DNA of 64,000 nucleotides from Hymenobacter sp. 5317J-9 (GCF_022921075.1 NZ_CP095050.1:1-64000); one strand, 5' to 3'. Shown: positions 26,142 through 35,840, numbered from the stretch's first letter. Numbers and translations are program-made. Notes: generated by a model from the letters alone, not told the origin.

Positions 26142-26151
26142 GGGGGGGGGG
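26142..26151. repeat. G10 homopolymer tract in the atpB-atpE gap
   Basis: Ten consecutive G bases lie in the 121-base gap. Such tracts slip readily. It is followed by two small hairpins (TCCGA/TCGGA at 26162-26180 and CGGGCC/GGCCCG at 26185-26199) that could slow transcription between cistrons. Confidence 0.7.
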
Positions 26152-26215
26152 ATTGCCACGGTCCGACTGAAAAAATCGGATAGCCGGGCCAACGGCCCGA
26201 CGGGAGATTCAGAGA

Positions 26216-27280
26216 TTAGTGAGCGACGTGAGGTGCGGCGGGGTCCTCGTTGTAGCCGATTTGCAGGTCGGCATCGTGGTGCTCTTCCACGGCGCCGCCG
26301 ATGTACATGGAGGTGAGCAGCGTGAAGATGAAGGCCTGCAGCAGGGCCACAAGCAACTCAAGGATGTTGATGAACAGGCCGAAAGCCAGCGTCACCGGGG
26401 CCACGGCCCACGATTTGAAGATGAACACCAGGCTGATGAAGCTCAGCACCACGATGTGGCCCGCCGTGATGTTGGCGAACAGACGAATCATGAGCGAGAA
26501 AGGCTTGGTGAAGATGCCAATCACCTCCACGATAATCATGATGGGCAGCAAGGGCTTGGGCACGCCGGGCGTGGCGAAAATGTGGGCCCAGTAGTACTTG
26601 TTGCTCGATGCCAGCGTGATAACCAGCGTCATGAGGGCCAGCACCATGGTCACGGCGATGTTGCCGCTGAGGTTGGCCGCGCCGGGGGTGAGGCCCAGCA
26701 GGTTGTTGAACCAGATGAAGAAGAACACCGTGAGCAGGTACGGCATGTAGCGCTCGTACTTCGGGCCGATGTTTTTCTTGGCCACTTCGTCGCGAATGAA
26801 GACGATGATGGGCTCGAAGAACGACTGAATGCCCTTGGGGGCGCGGCCGTGGTTCTTGGCGTAGCCGCGGGCCACAGCGGTGAAGATGACCAGCATCAGC
26901 ACGGCGCTGCCGATGAGGGCGGCAATGTTCTTGGTGATGGAGAAGTCGTAGACTTTGCTGCCGTCGGTGCTCACGAGGTGCTCGTGCTCCAGCTTCAGAC
27001 CTTCGTATTCTTTGGCGGGGCCTTCGGCTTCGCCGTTGGAGATGTGCTTGGAGGAGAACACCGACAGGCCCTTGCCGGGGCGGTAGGCGATGATGGGCAG
27101 GTAGGTGGTGAAGCTGCCGTTGTCGGTAGCCAGCCAGTGCCATTCGTGCGAATCACCGATGTGGTGCAAAATCATTTCGCCGGGATTGAAGCCCTCCTCT
27201 TTGGAAGCCTCGTTGGCGGGTTCGTTAGCAAAAACGGACAGAGATAGGAAGCAGAGAAGAACGGAAAGTAAATGCTTCAT
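26216..27280 (-). CDS. atpB: ATP synthase F0 a subunit, Bacteroidota type
   Basis: 354 residues, longer than the ~270 of enterobacteria because of an N-terminal extension. That extension begins with a signal-like MKHLLSVLLCFLSLSVFA and a His-rich stretch MILHHIGDSHEWHWLATDNG. The proton-path Arg sits in FSLMIRLFANITAGHIVV; further helices include TVFFFIWFNNLLGLTPGAA and LELLVALLQAFIFTLLT. With the c ring it forms the proton channel. Confidence 0.97.
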   Translation of the reverse strand: MKHLLSVLLCFLSLSVFANEPANEASKEEGFNPGEMILHHIGDSHEWHWLATDNGSFTTYLPIIAYRPGKGLSVFSSKHISNGEAEGPAKEYEGLKLEHEHLVSTDGSKVYDFSITKNIAALIGSAVLMLVIFTAVARGYAKNHGRAPKGIQSFFEPIIVFIRDEVAKKNIGPKYERYMPYLLTVFFFIWFNNLLGLTPGAANLSGNIAVTMVLALMTLVITLASSNKYYWAHIFATPGVPKPLLPIMIIVEVIGIFTKPFSLMIRLFANITAGHIVVLSFISLVFIFKSWAVAPVTLAFGLFINILELLVALLQAFIFTLLTSMYIGGAVEEHHDADLQIGYNEDPAAPHVAH

Positions 27281-27316
27281 CTAAAGTTAATTAATGACCA
27301 ATTTCGGGCTAAAGTG

Positions 27317-27721
27317 CTATGTTTGCGACACTTGCTTTTCCGAAATCGGCCGCAAGTTACTCAAAGTAGCCCAGATTTCAAACCCGACCCATGAAAAGTA
27401 CAGGAGGAAGAAGGCCCCGAGGAAGGTCCAAACGCCTCTTCCTTCGTGGGCGCCGCCCCGGGCCAGATGCACCGTGACGAGGGCCAGCGAGGCCAGCAGC
27501 CGGATGGTCATGCCCACCAGATAACCGACGCCGAGATTGGTGGGCGACACGGCCACGAGCCGGGCAGTGAGGCCGTAGGTAAGCAGCGTGAGGCCTGCCA
27601 TGAAGCCGAACAGCAGCCAGGTGCGCGGGTGAATAACGGCCGTGCCGAACCCGCGCTGCAGGACGAAAATGAGCAGGGCCAGCGCCCCGGCAAAAACAAG
27701 AAACTGGCGCAAAAACCGCAT
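27317..27721 (-). CDS. Small membrane protein of the ATP synthase operon (atpI-like position)
   Basis: 134 residues with about four membrane helices (FLVFAGALALLIFVL, WLLFGFMAGLTLLTYGL, VGYLVGMTIRLLASLALVTV, VWTFLGAFFLLYFSWVGFEI). No close family was recognised. Its place between atpZ and atpB is where AtpI-type assembly proteins are coded, and the final helix with aromatic residues resembles that group loosely. It may help assemble the c ring; that role is inferred from position alone. Gaps of ~35 bases to both neighbours fit one transcript. Confidence 0.7.
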   Translation of the reverse strand: MRFLRQFLVFAGALALLIFVLQRGFGTAVIHPRTWLLFGFMAGLTLLTYGLTARLVAVSPTNLGVGYLVGMTIRLLASLALVTVHLARGGAHEGRGVWTFLGAFFLLYFSWVGFEIWATLSNLRPISEKQVSQT

Positions 27722-27756
27722 CGTGAATTAACTAAACCGTTGAATGGCGCCTGGCC

Positions 27757-27993
27757 CTACTCCGCGCCTTTGGTGAGGCTGCGGATGACCTGAAACATGG
27801 CCACGAAAACCCCGAGCAGCGCGAGGCCGATGGTAAACCACGGGTTCTGGGTCTGGAAATGGCCGTCGAGCCAGGTGCCTACCCACGTGGCGCCGCCGAT
27901 GATGGCCAGCATCTGAAACGCCAGCCCGGAGTACTTGGCAACGGCCTGGAGACGGTTGGGGCCGGGAGGCGGAGGCGAAGACGGCGAGGACAT
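27757..27993 (-). CDS. atpZ: AtpZ/AtpI family protein
   Basis: 78 residues. A Pro/Ser-rich start is followed by AKYSGLAFQMLAIIGGATWV, a loop GTWLDGHFQTQNPWFT and a second helix IGLALLGVFVAMFQVIRSLT. Two helices with G..LD....T..PWFT between them is the hallmark of AtpZ/AtpI proteins, which aid F0 assembly and Mg handling. It is the first gene of the operon, with a consensus -7 box 26 bases upstream. Confidence 0.85.
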   Translation of the reverse strand: MSSPSSPPPPGPNRLQAVAKYSGLAFQMLAIIGGATWVGTWLDGHFQTQNPWFTIGLALLGVFVAMFQVIRSLTKGAE

Positions 27994-28018
27994 GGGAACG
28001 GGCTGAGAAACAGAACCG

Positions 28019-28026
28019 CAAAGGTA
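28019..28026 (-). promoter_or_regulatory. -7 box TACCTTTG of the ATP synthase operon
   Basis: It reads TACCTTTG on the minus strand, 26 bases before the atpZ ATG. A matching -33 TTG is not obvious. Confidence 0.6.
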
Positions 28027-28171
28027 CGCCGCGGGCAGGGGCCGCGTTTGCCCCCGGAAAAACGTAATTTTACTTCTTCGGCTGCGTTAGCTTTCGGGCG
28101 CCGACGAACATTTCGGGTTGCCGCGCGCGTTGCGTGGGCGACGACTTGCTTTTATTCCTTCCTTCTTGGCT

Positions 28172-31100
28172 TTGACTCACAACTCGCTGACATACCGCTG
28201 CGCGGCCCTGGCTCTCTTCCTGCTGGGCCTGGGAGCCGCGGGCTGCGCTTCGGATAAAAACCTGGTGGCGCACGCGTTCAACAACGTGGCGGCCCGGGAC
28301 AACGCCTACTTCCTGGCCCGCGAGAAGCTGCACGCCACCGAAGACAAGCTCTACGCCGCTCGCATCAACGACTACAACCAGACGCTGCCGCTGTTTCCGA
28401 CCTTGGACAGCACCACGGTGCGCGCCAACCGCGCCGATTTGAACGACATCATCAAGAAGGCCTCGCTGCCGATTCAGCACCGGCCGGGCTCGGACTGGAC
28501 CGACGACGCTTATATTCTGGTGGGCTGGTCGCGCTTCTACCAAATGCAGTTCGACGACGCGGCGCAGACGTTTAAGTATGTGAACTCGACCAGCAAGGAC
28601 GCCAACGCCAAGCACGAGGCGTTGATTGGGCTGATGCGCACCTTCGTGGCGCAGGGCGAGATGGAGAGCGCCAAGGCCGTGTCGGACCTGCTCGACAAGG
28701 AAGTGGGCCTGCCCCAGGATGCTCGCCAGCTGTTCCTGACGCGGGCCGACTACTATATTCGTACCGAGGAGCCAGCCAAGGCCATTCCGCAGCTGGAGAA
28801 AGCCATTCCGCTGATTGACTTTAAGAACGAACGGTCGCGCACGCGCTACATCCTGGCGCAGCTGTACCAAGACGCGGGCGAGAACAAGAAGGCCTACGAG
28901 CAGCTCGACCAGATTCTGGCCCGCAACCCGCCGTATGAGCTCGACTTTCAGGCCAAGCTGATGCTGCCGCAGGTGTCGGACCTGACGCCGGAAAGCCGGG
29001 AGCGGCTGAACAAGACTTTCGCGGGCTTGCTGAAAGACCCCAAAAACAAGGACTACCGCGACAAGATTTACTACGAGATGGCGCGGCTGAACTACCGCGA
29101 AAAGAATTACCCGGAAGCCCTGAAGCTGCTGCGGCAGTCCATTGCGGCCACGACCACCAACCGCCTCCAGAAAAGCTACACCTACCTGCTGGCCGGCCGC
29201 ATCTATTACGAAAACCTGCAGAAGTACCGGCTGGCTGCCGCCTACTACGACAGCACGGTGCAAACCCTGAATAAGGAAGCCAAGACCTACGCGGCCATCA
29301 AGGAGCGCAGCGAGATTCTGCGGGACTTTGCCAAGCAGTACACCATCATCGAGACGCAGGACAGCCTGCAGGCCCTAGCCAGATTGCCCGAGCCTGCGCT
29401 GAGCGAGAAGCTGAACTTGTACGCAGCGGCCGAAATCGACCTTAAGCAGAAGGAGGCGGCCAAGCTGGAAGCGCAGCAAAAGGCGCAGGCCCGCGACGCC
29501 GAGTTCCGGAACCGCGTGGCCAACGGCGGCGGCTCGGCCAGTCCTTTCCCGGGTGGCAGCGCCACTCCCGACCCCATGGCCTTTGACCCCACGGCCCCGG
29601 CCAGCGGTGCCAAATGGTATTTCGACAACCCCGCCACGCTGGGCACGGCGCGGGCCGACTTCATTCGGAAATGGCAGGACCGCAAGCTGCAGGACAACTG
29701 GCGCACGGTGCGCCAGACCGGCAATTCGCCCAATGCCACGGCCAACGGCGGCGTGCCCCTCACCGTGACCGGCAACCGCACTACCGGCGTGAACAGCGGC
29801 CCGGACTCGGCGCGCACCGCCGCCCCCGTGGACCCCAACGCCGAGAAAAACGCCTTGGTAGCTCAGTACCGCGCCGCGCTGCCGCTCACGCCGGCCCAAC
29901 TGGAGGCGTCCGACAAGCTGGTGGAAGCGGCGATGTACGAGCTGGGCGGCATCTACAAAGAGCAGCTGAAGGAGCGCGAAAAGGGCTTTGAAGTGTATGA
30001 GAAGCAGGTGACGCGCTATGCCCGCGGCCCGCACGCGCCGGATGCCTACTACCTGCTTTACCTCTACTACAAGGACAAGCCCGACGCGGCGAAAATGGCC
30101 CAATACGCGGCCGCTTTGCAGAAGGAGTTTCCTACCTCCATCTACGCCAAGCTGATTGCCGACCCGCTGTACCGCGAGCACGAGCTGGCGTTGCACAACG
30201 CCGTGGCCAGCCGCGTCGACTCGGCGTTCACGCTTTACAAAAACCAGGAATTCAAAAAGGCATCAGCCATCCTGGCCCGCACCGAGAAGCAGTTTCCGAA
30301 AAGCGACCTCAACGACCGGGTGGCGTACATGAAGACGCTGCTGGTGGTGCGCACCCAGGCCCCGCTCACGGCGCGCTCGTCGGTGGAGAAGTTCTATAAA
30401 GACTACCCCGACAGCCCACTGGTGCCCCAGGCCCAGGCCCTGGCCGAGTCGTACAAGAAGCAGAGCACCGGCCAGATTGCCGGAGCCCTGGCCTCGACGG
30501 AGAAGCCAGTGGTGTCGCTTTTCCGCCCCGGCGAGGTGGACAACCGCATGCGCATCTTCTACCGCGAAGACGAGACGCCCTACAAGGCTCTGAACCCCGT
30601 GGCCCCGGATGCCAAGCCGGCCGATGCGCCCGCACCAGCCCCGGTGCCCACCTCTTCAGGCATTACGGCGCCGCGCTCCACCACCGAAGCCATAGCCCCG
30701 GCTGGTTCGGCGGGACCGGCTCCGGTACCTGCCAAGCCGGTGGTGCCTGCGAAAGGTAAAAAAGCCGAGGCTCCGGCCGTGACTGCCCCGGCCCCCGCGC
30801 CGGCTACGCCCACTACCACGCCCCCGCCCACCAGCCCGGCCGGAGCGGCCTCCGCACCCAGCGTAGCCCCGGCTACTGCAGCGCCTACAGCCCCCGCCAC
30901 GGCATATACCACGCAGCTCAGCGGGGCCCACGCGGTGGTGCTGGTGTTTCCGAAAGCTACGCCGCCCGCCGCCGACCTGGCCACCCAGCTTACCACGTAT
31001 AACAACCGCTTTTTCCGGGCCAACAACCTGCAGTTGGAAACCCCGGCCTTGGGTGCCGACCAGTCGCTGGTAGTCATCCGGACGATGCCGGGCGCCAAAG

Positions 31101-31267
31101 TGGCCCAGAGCTACGCCACCAAGCTGCGCGGGCCGCAGTCGCCGCTGGCGCGCCTGCGCGGGGCCGGCTATCAAACCCTTGTCATCAGCCTCGAAAACCT
31201 GGCGCTGCTGCAGGCCAGCGGGGATTTGGCGGGGTATTTGAGTTTTTACCAGAAAGTGTACAAGTAA
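28172..31267 (+). CDS. sprE: T9SS periplasmic lipoprotein SprE/PorW
   Basis: 1031 residues. The start is probably TTG at 28172, placing a lipoprotein signal THNSLTYRCAALALFLLGLG before AAGC; no ATG is available, and TTG codons at 28118 or 28166 are alternatives. The body is built of TPR-type repeats (for example DDAYILVGWSRFYQMQFDDA, YYEMARLNYREKNYPEALKL, ADYYIRTEEPAKAIPQLEKA). A long Ala/Pro-rich linker runs about 820-930 and the C-terminal domain begins SGAHAVVLVFPKA. SprE/PorW links the PorK/GldK-N ring to the translocon and is needed for T9SS secretion and gliding. It stands apart from gldKLMN, as usual. Confidence 0.88.
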   Translation: MTHNSLTYRCAALALFLLGLGAAGCASDKNLVAHAFNNVAARDNAYFLAREKLHATEDKLYAARINDYNQTLPLFPTLDSTTVRANRADLNDIIKKASLPIQHRPGSDWTDDAYILVGWSRFYQMQFDDAAQTFKYVNSTSKDANAKHEALIGLMRTFVAQGEMESAKAVSDLLDKEVGLPQDARQLFLTRADYYIRTEEPAKAIPQLEKAIPLIDFKNERSRTRYILAQLYQDAGENKKAYEQLDQILARNPPYELDFQAKLMLPQVSDLTPESRERLNKTFAGLLKDPKNKDYRDKIYYEMARLNYREKNYPEALKLLRQSIAATTTNRLQKSYTYLLAGRIYYENLQKYRLAAAYYDSTVQTLNKEAKTYAAIKERSEILRDFAKQYTIIETQDSLQALARLPEPALSEKLNLYAAAEIDLKQKEAAKLEAQQKAQARDAEFRNRVANGGGSASPFPGGSATPDPMAFDPTAPASGAKWYFDNPATLGTARADFIRKWQDRKLQDNWRTVRQTGNSPNATANGGVPLTVTGNRTTGVNSGPDSARTAAPVDPNAEKNALVAQYRAALPLTPAQLEASDKLVEAAMYELGGIYKEQLKEREKGFEVYEKQVTRYARGPHAPDAYYLLYLYYKDKPDAAKMAQYAAALQKEFPTSIYAKLIADPLYREHELALHNAVASRVDSAFTLYKNQEFKKASAILARTEKQFPKSDLNDRVAYMKTLLVVRTQAPLTARSSVEKFYKDYPDSPLVPQAQALAESYKKQSTGQIAGALASTEKPVVSLFRPGEVDNRMRIFYREDETPYKALNPVAPDAKPADAPAPAPVPTSSGITAPRSTTEAIAPAGSAGPAPVPAKPVVPAKGKKAEAPAVTAPAPAPATPTTTPPPTSPAGAASAPSVAPATAAPTAPATAYTTQLSGAHAVVLVFPKATPPAADLATQLTTYNNRFFRANNLQLETPALGADQSLVVIRTMPGAKVAQSYATKLRGPQSPLARLRGAGYQTLVISLENLALLQASGDLAGYLSFYQKVYK

Positions 31268-31287
31268 GCCGCTGGAGCAAAAGCTCC

Positions 31288-31375
31288 GTCATGCTGAACG
31301 CAGTGAAGCATCTCTACCGCAGCTGTAATCCACTTTACGCTTGCGGCAGAGATGCTTTATTGCATTCGGCAGGAC
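31288..31375. repeat. CATGCTGAG palindrome family copy, degenerate
   Basis: The left arm begins GTCATGCTGAACGCAGTGAA. The right arm is a clearly mutated complement (GCGGCAGAGATGCTTTATTG). It lies between sprE and the PBP gene. Confidence 0.8.
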
Positions 31376-31435
31376 GTTCCGGCAGCACGTTTGCGCTTGC
31401 TTGCTACGTAAACTGCTTGCCCGCTTCCCAACCTC

Positions 31436-31443
31436 TATTTTTG
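31436..31443 (+). promoter_or_regulatory. -7 box TATTTTTG before the PBP gene
   Basis: Matches TAnnTTTG and lies 26 bases upstream of the ATG at 31470. Confidence 0.55.
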
Positions 31444-31469
31444 CGTAGTATTTCGTTTTCATTGCCAAT

Positions 31470-33812
31470 ATGCCAACCTCCTCTCCTGCCCGCCGCCCCA
31501 AGCCCACGCCGCTGAAACCTACGCGCCGGGGCCGGTTCACGGCTTTTGTTCGGACCATGTGGGTGCTGTTTGGCGTCGGCGTGGTGGGGCTGGGCCTGTT
31601 TGTGCTGGCCGTGAGCGGCAATTTCCTGAACCTGTTCGGGCGCATGCCCAACCTGAAGACGCTGGAAAACCCGCGCTCGGAGCTGGCTTCCGAAATCTAT
31701 TCTGCCGACGGGGTGCTGCTGGGCAAGTACTTCCGCGAAAACCGGACGCCCGTCGAGTTCAAAGAACTGCCCCAAAACCTGATTGATGCCCTCATTGCCA
31801 CCGAAGACGTGCGCTTCGAGCAGCACTCGGGCATCGATGCCAAGAGCGTGCTGCGGGCCGTGACCGGCGTGCTCACCTTCTCGCACAACGGCGGCGGCTC
31901 CACGCTCACCCAGCAGGTGGCCAAGGTGCTGTTTAAAACCCGCCAGGACCTCAACGACGGCTCCCTGAACGGCAACGGCAAGCTGGGCCTGCTCATCACC
32001 AAGACCAAGGAATGGATTCTGGCCATCCGGCTGGAGCGCAACTACACCAAGCGCGAAATCATGCGCATGTACCTGAACACGGTGGAGTACGGCTCGAACT
32101 CGTTCGGCATCAACACGGCGGCCAAGACCTTCTTCAACAAGCGCCCCAAAGACCTGAGCACGCCCGAGGCCGCCACGCTGGTGGGCATCGTGAACGCGCC
32201 GGGCCGCTTCAGCCCCGTGGTGCACCCCGACCGCTCGCGCAAGCGCCGCAACTGGGTGCTGCGCCAGATGGCCAAGTCGCACTACATCACCGACGCCGAA
32301 CTGGCCCAGGACACCGCCAAGGCCATTGTGCTGCACTACTCCGTCGAGAATCCCAGCAAGGGCCTGGCTCCCTATTTCCGGGCCGAGGTGGTGAAGTCGC
32401 TGCTGGCCTGGGCCAAGGAAACCGACCACGACCTCTACGCCGACGGCCTGAAAATCTACACCACCATCGACTCGCGCATGCAGGCTTACGCCGAGAAGTC
32501 GCTGGCCGAGCACCTGTCGCTGCAGCAGAAATGGTTCACGCAGCACTGGAAAGGCCAGCTGCCCTGGCGCGACGAAACCGGCAAGGTCATCCCCAACTTC
32601 CTGAACGTGGCCATGCGCCGCACCCAGCGCTACAAGTCGCTGATGAATCAGTTCGATGGCAACCGCGACTCGGTGAACTACTACCTGCACAAGAAGTACA
32701 AGATGCCGGTGTTCACGTGGCAGGGCGAGAAGGAAATGCTCATGTCGCCGCTCGACTCGCTGGCCTACTACAAGCGCTACCTGCAAGGCGGCTTCATGGC
32801 CATGAACCCCCTGAACGGCCAGGTGAAGGCCTGGGTGGGCGGCCCCAACTACAAGTTCTTCAAGTTCGACCACGTGCGCCAGGGCAAGCGCCAGCCCGGC
32901 TCCACGTTCAAGCCCATTGTGTACACGGCGGCCATCGAGGCGGGCGGCTTCTCGCCGTGCTACCCGCGGCCCGACGTGGCCACCACCTTCCCGGCCGTGG
33001 CCGGCCGCGCCGCTTACACGCCCAAGAACTTTGAAGGCAATTTTTCGGGCCGCACCTTCACGCTGCGCCAGGCCCTGGCCCGCTCCATGAACTCCATCAC
33101 CGCCTGGCTGGTGATGAAGCTGGGCCCCGAAACCATTGCCACCTACGCCAAGCGCCTCGGCATTACCTCGCCCGTTGATGCCGTGCCGTCCATGGGCTTC
33201 GGCACTTCCGACTGCAGCATCTACGAGCTGTGCGGCGTGTACTCCACCTTCGTGAACAAGGGCGTGTGGACCTCGCCCATCATGGTGACGCGCATTGAGG
33301 ACAAGAACGGCAACGTGCTGCGCGAATTCGTGCCCCAAACCCGCGAAGTGCTGAACGAGGAAACCGCCTACATCATGACCAACATGCTGCAGGCCAGCAC
33401 CACCGAGCCCGGCGGCACCAGCACCATCCTGCACACCGGCTTCAAGTTCCCGTATGAAATCGGCGGCAAAACCGGCACCACCTCCAACTACTCCGACGCC
33501 TGGTTCATGGGCATCACCCCCGACCTGGTGTGCGGCATGTGGATAGGCGGCGAAGACCGCAGCATTCACTTCCGCAGCGGCACCTACGGGCAGGGCGCCC
33601 GCCTGGCACTGCCGCTCTACGGCCTGTTTATGCAGAAGGTGTACAAGGACAAGAGCATCGGCATCGACACTGGGCCCTTCCCCAAACCCGCGGCGCCGCT
33701 CAGCATCGAAATCGACTGCTCGAAGTACTACGGCGGCCAGCGCGACACCATCCCCTACGACCAGAAGATGCAGGTGCCCGACGCTTCCGACCTCGACGAT
33801 AAGGACATTTAA
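31470..33812 (+). CDS. mrcA: Class A penicillin-binding protein 1A (glycosyltransferase + transpeptidase)
   Basis: 780 residues; polymerises and cross-links peptidoglycan at the outer face of the inner membrane. A basic cytoplasmic tail is followed by one membrane helix (VLFGVGVVGLGLFVLAVSGN, about 30-50). The GT51 domain has ATEDVRFEQHSGID, GGGSTLTQQVAKVLF, and RNYTKREIMRMYLNTVEYG. The transpeptidase has the active Ser in GSTFKPIVY (~476), SMN in ARSMNSITAW and the KTGTTS box near 666. A short acidic tail ends the protein. Confidence 0.95.
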   Translation: MPTSSPARRPKPTPLKPTRRGRFTAFVRTMWVLFGVGVVGLGLFVLAVSGNFLNLFGRMPNLKTLENPRSELASEIYSADGVLLGKYFRENRTPVEFKELPQNLIDALIATEDVRFEQHSGIDAKSVLRAVTGVLTFSHNGGGSTLTQQVAKVLFKTRQDLNDGSLNGNGKLGLLITKTKEWILAIRLERNYTKREIMRMYLNTVEYGSNSFGINTAAKTFFNKRPKDLSTPEAATLVGIVNAPGRFSPVVHPDRSRKRRNWVLRQMAKSHYITDAELAQDTAKAIVLHYSVENPSKGLAPYFRAEVVKSLLAWAKETDHDLYADGLKIYTTIDSRMQAYAEKSLAEHLSLQQKWFTQHWKGQLPWRDETGKVIPNFLNVAMRRTQRYKSLMNQFDGNRDSVNYYLHKKYKMPVFTWQGEKEMLMSPLDSLAYYKRYLQGGFMAMNPLNGQVKAWVGGPNYKFFKFDHVRQGKRQPGSTFKPIVYTAAIEAGGFSPCYPRPDVATTFPAVAGRAAYTPKNFEGNFSGRTFTLRQALARSMNSITAWLVMKLGPETIATYAKRLGITSPVDAVPSMGFGTSDCSIYELCGVYSTFVNKGVWTSPIMVTRIEDKNGNVLREFVPQTREVLNEETAYIMTNMLQASTTEPGGTSTILHTGFKFPYEIGGKTGTTSNYSDAWFMGITPDLVCGMWIGGEDRSIHFRSGTYGQGARLALPLYGLFMQKVYKDKSIGIDTGPFPKPAAPLSIEIDCSKYYGGQRDTIPYDQKMQVPDASDLDDKDI

Positions 33813-33837
33813 CCTCACTTCCTGCGCATTTTCCTTT

Positions 33838-33867
33838 GTGGCCGACGACCTTTCGTCGGCCACTTTT
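33838..33867 (+). terminator. Intrinsic terminator after the PBP gene
   Basis: The 11-bp stem GTGGCCGACGA / TCGTCGGCCAC is followed by TTTT, 25 bases after the stop codon and ahead of uvrC. Confidence 0.75.
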
Positions 33868-33934
33868 CGTTATTCTTGGGTCGAATCCTCGGGAGCCGTT
33901 TCCTTTGGTTCGCCTTTACCTACAATACCCTGCC

Positions 33935-35770
33935 ATGGCCGCCAATCCTGAACTACAAGCCCAAATCAACGGCCTCCCGCACCGCCCTGGTGTGTACAAA
34001 TACTTCGACGACGAGGGCATCATCTACGTGGGCAAGGCCATCGACCTGCGCAAGCGCGTGAGCAGCTACTTCACCAAAAACGACCACAACAAGAAAACCC
34101 AGCAGCTGGTCCGCAACATCAAGCGCCTCGAGTTCACCATCGTGGATTCAGAGTCCGATGCCTTTCTGCTCGAAAACAACCTCATCAAGCAGCACCAGCC
34201 CAAGTACAACATCCTGCTCAAGGATGGCAAGACTTACCCTTACCTCTGCCTCACCAACGAGCGGTTTCCGCGCCTCATTCCCACACGCAACAAGATTAAC
34301 GACGGCTCGCGCTACTACGGCCCCTACGCCAACGGGACGGCCCTCAACGTGCTGCTGGAACTCATCCGGGCCTTGTATCCGCTGCGCACCTGCAACTTCA
34401 ACCTGAGCCCAGCCAACGTCGAAGCCGGCAAGTTCAAGCCTTGCTTGGAACTGCAACTGGGGAATTGCAACGCCCCCTGCGTGGCCCGCGAAGATGAGGA
34501 AACCTACAACGGTTACATCCAGCAAATTCGCAACATTCTCAACGGCGATTTGCGCATTCCCAAGCAGTACTTCCGGGAAAAGATGACGGCCGCCGCTCAG
34601 GAAATGCAGTACGAGCTGGCCCACCAGTTCAAGGTCAAGCTCGACAAGATTGAGGCCTTCCAGGCAAAGTCCACCATCGTCAACGCCTCGCTCACCAACA
34701 TCGACGTCTTCGCCATCGCCAGCAACGAAAAATCGGGCTTCATTACCTACCTCAAGGTGATGAATGGCAGCATCATTCTGACGCAGTCGCTCGAAGTCAC
34801 CAAGAAGCTGGACGAAGAAGACGCCGAAATCCTGGCTCCGCTCATCATGCAGATGCGCCAGGAGTTCGAAAGCGAATCGAAGGAAATCCTCACCAACGTA
34901 ACCGTGGAGCTACCGCTGCCCGGCGTCGCCCTAGCCGTGCCCCAAATTGGCGACAAGCGCAAACTGCTCGACCTAGCCATCAAAAACGTGCTCTATGCCC
35001 GCAAGGAGAAGGAAAGCATGAACGAGCGTAGCAAGGACCTGAACGAGGTGCGCATCATGGAAACCATCAAAAAGGACCTGCGCCTCACCGAGCTGCCCAA
35101 GCACATCGAGTGCTTCGACAACTCCAACTTTCAGGGCGACAACCCGGTGGCGGCCATGGTGTGCTTCCGCAACGCCAAGCCCAGTAAAAAAGACTACCGC
35201 CACTACCACATCAAAACCGTCATCGGCCCCAACGACTTCGACTCCATGTACGAAGTGGTGAGCCGCCGCTACCGCCGCCTAGTCGACGAGGGCGCCAGCC
35301 TGCCCCAGCTCGTCATCGTCGACGGCGGTAAGGGCCAGCTCAGCATGGCCGTCAAGGCCCTAAAAGACCTCAGCCTCTGGGGCCAGATTCCCGTCATCGG
35401 CATTGCCAAGCGCTTGGAGGAAATCTACGTTCCCAACGACCCGCTGCCGCTCTACATCGACAAAAAGAGCGAATCCTTGCGCCTTTTTCAGCGCATGCGC
35501 GACGAAGTGCACCGGTTCGGCATCACCTTCCACCGCTCGCGCCGCGACGCCGCCACGCTCAAAACCGAGCTTACCGACGTCAAGGGCCTCGGCCCCGTCA
35601 CCGCCGACAAGCTGCTCAACAAGTTTAAGTCCGTCAAAAAAATCCGGGAGCTCTCTGAAGCCGAGCTTATCGCCGAAGTAGGCAAGGCCAAAGCCAAAGT
35701 CTTGCAGAACTACTTCGCCGAAAACGAAGCCCCCTCCCACCCCATGCCGGCCCGCCAGCTCCCGAGTTGA
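33935..35770 (+). CDS. uvrC: Excinuclease ABC subunit C
   Basis: 611 residues; makes both incisions in nucleotide excision repair. The N-terminal GIY-YIG nuclease (about 14-95) shows GVYKYFDDEGIIYVGKAIDL and RVSSYF. The middle has the Cys-rich LELQLGNCNAPCV and a UVR-type helical segment (FREKMTAAAQEMQYELAHQF). The RNase H-like second nuclease has ECFDNSNFQGDNPVAAMVCF and LVIVDGGKGQLS. Helix-hairpin-helix DNA-binding motifs close the protein (VKGLGPVTADKLLNKFKSVK). ATG at 33935 matches family starts; the longer frame to 33836 reads through the terminator. Confidence 0.97.
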   Translation: MAANPELQAQINGLPHRPGVYKYFDDEGIIYVGKAIDLRKRVSSYFTKNDHNKKTQQLVRNIKRLEFTIVDSESDAFLLENNLIKQHQPKYNILLKDGKTYPYLCLTNERFPRLIPTRNKINDGSRYYGPYANGTALNVLLELIRALYPLRTCNFNLSPANVEAGKFKPCLELQLGNCNAPCVAREDEETYNGYIQQIRNILNGDLRIPKQYFREKMTAAAQEMQYELAHQFKVKLDKIEAFQAKSTIVNASLTNIDVFAIASNEKSGFITYLKVMNGSIILTQSLEVTKKLDEEDAEILAPLIMQMRQEFESESKEILTNVTVELPLPGVALAVPQIGDKRKLLDLAIKNVLYARKEKESMNERSKDLNEVRIMETIKKDLRLTELPKHIECFDNSNFQGDNPVAAMVCFRNAKPSKKDYRHYHIKTVIGPNDFDSMYEVVSRRYRRLVDEGASLPQLVIVDGGKGQLSMAVKALKDLSLWGQIPVIGIAKRLEEIYVPNDPLPLYIDKKSESLRLFQRMRDEVHRFGITFHRSRRDAATLKTELTDVKGLGPVTADKLLNKFKSVKKIRELSEAELIAEVGKAKAKVLQNYFAENEAPSHPMPARQLPS

Positions 35771-35786
35771 TGCGCCATAACCAAAA

Positions 35787-35821
35787 GAAAAAAGGCCCTT
35801 GCATCGCTGCAAGGGCCTTTT
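35787..35821. terminator. Bidirectional intrinsic terminator between uvrC and gldN
   Basis: The stem AAAAAGGCCCTTGCA / TGCAAGGGCCTTTT has an A-run and a T-run on the two sides. It ends both converging transcription units. Confidence 0.88.
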
Positions 35822-35840
35822 CATTTCTACGTTGGAAGCG

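Noticed and set aside
31404..33863. 819-residue minus-strand frame opposite the penicillin-binding protein
   Set aside because: Shadow of a recognised gene with catalytic motifs on the plus strand.
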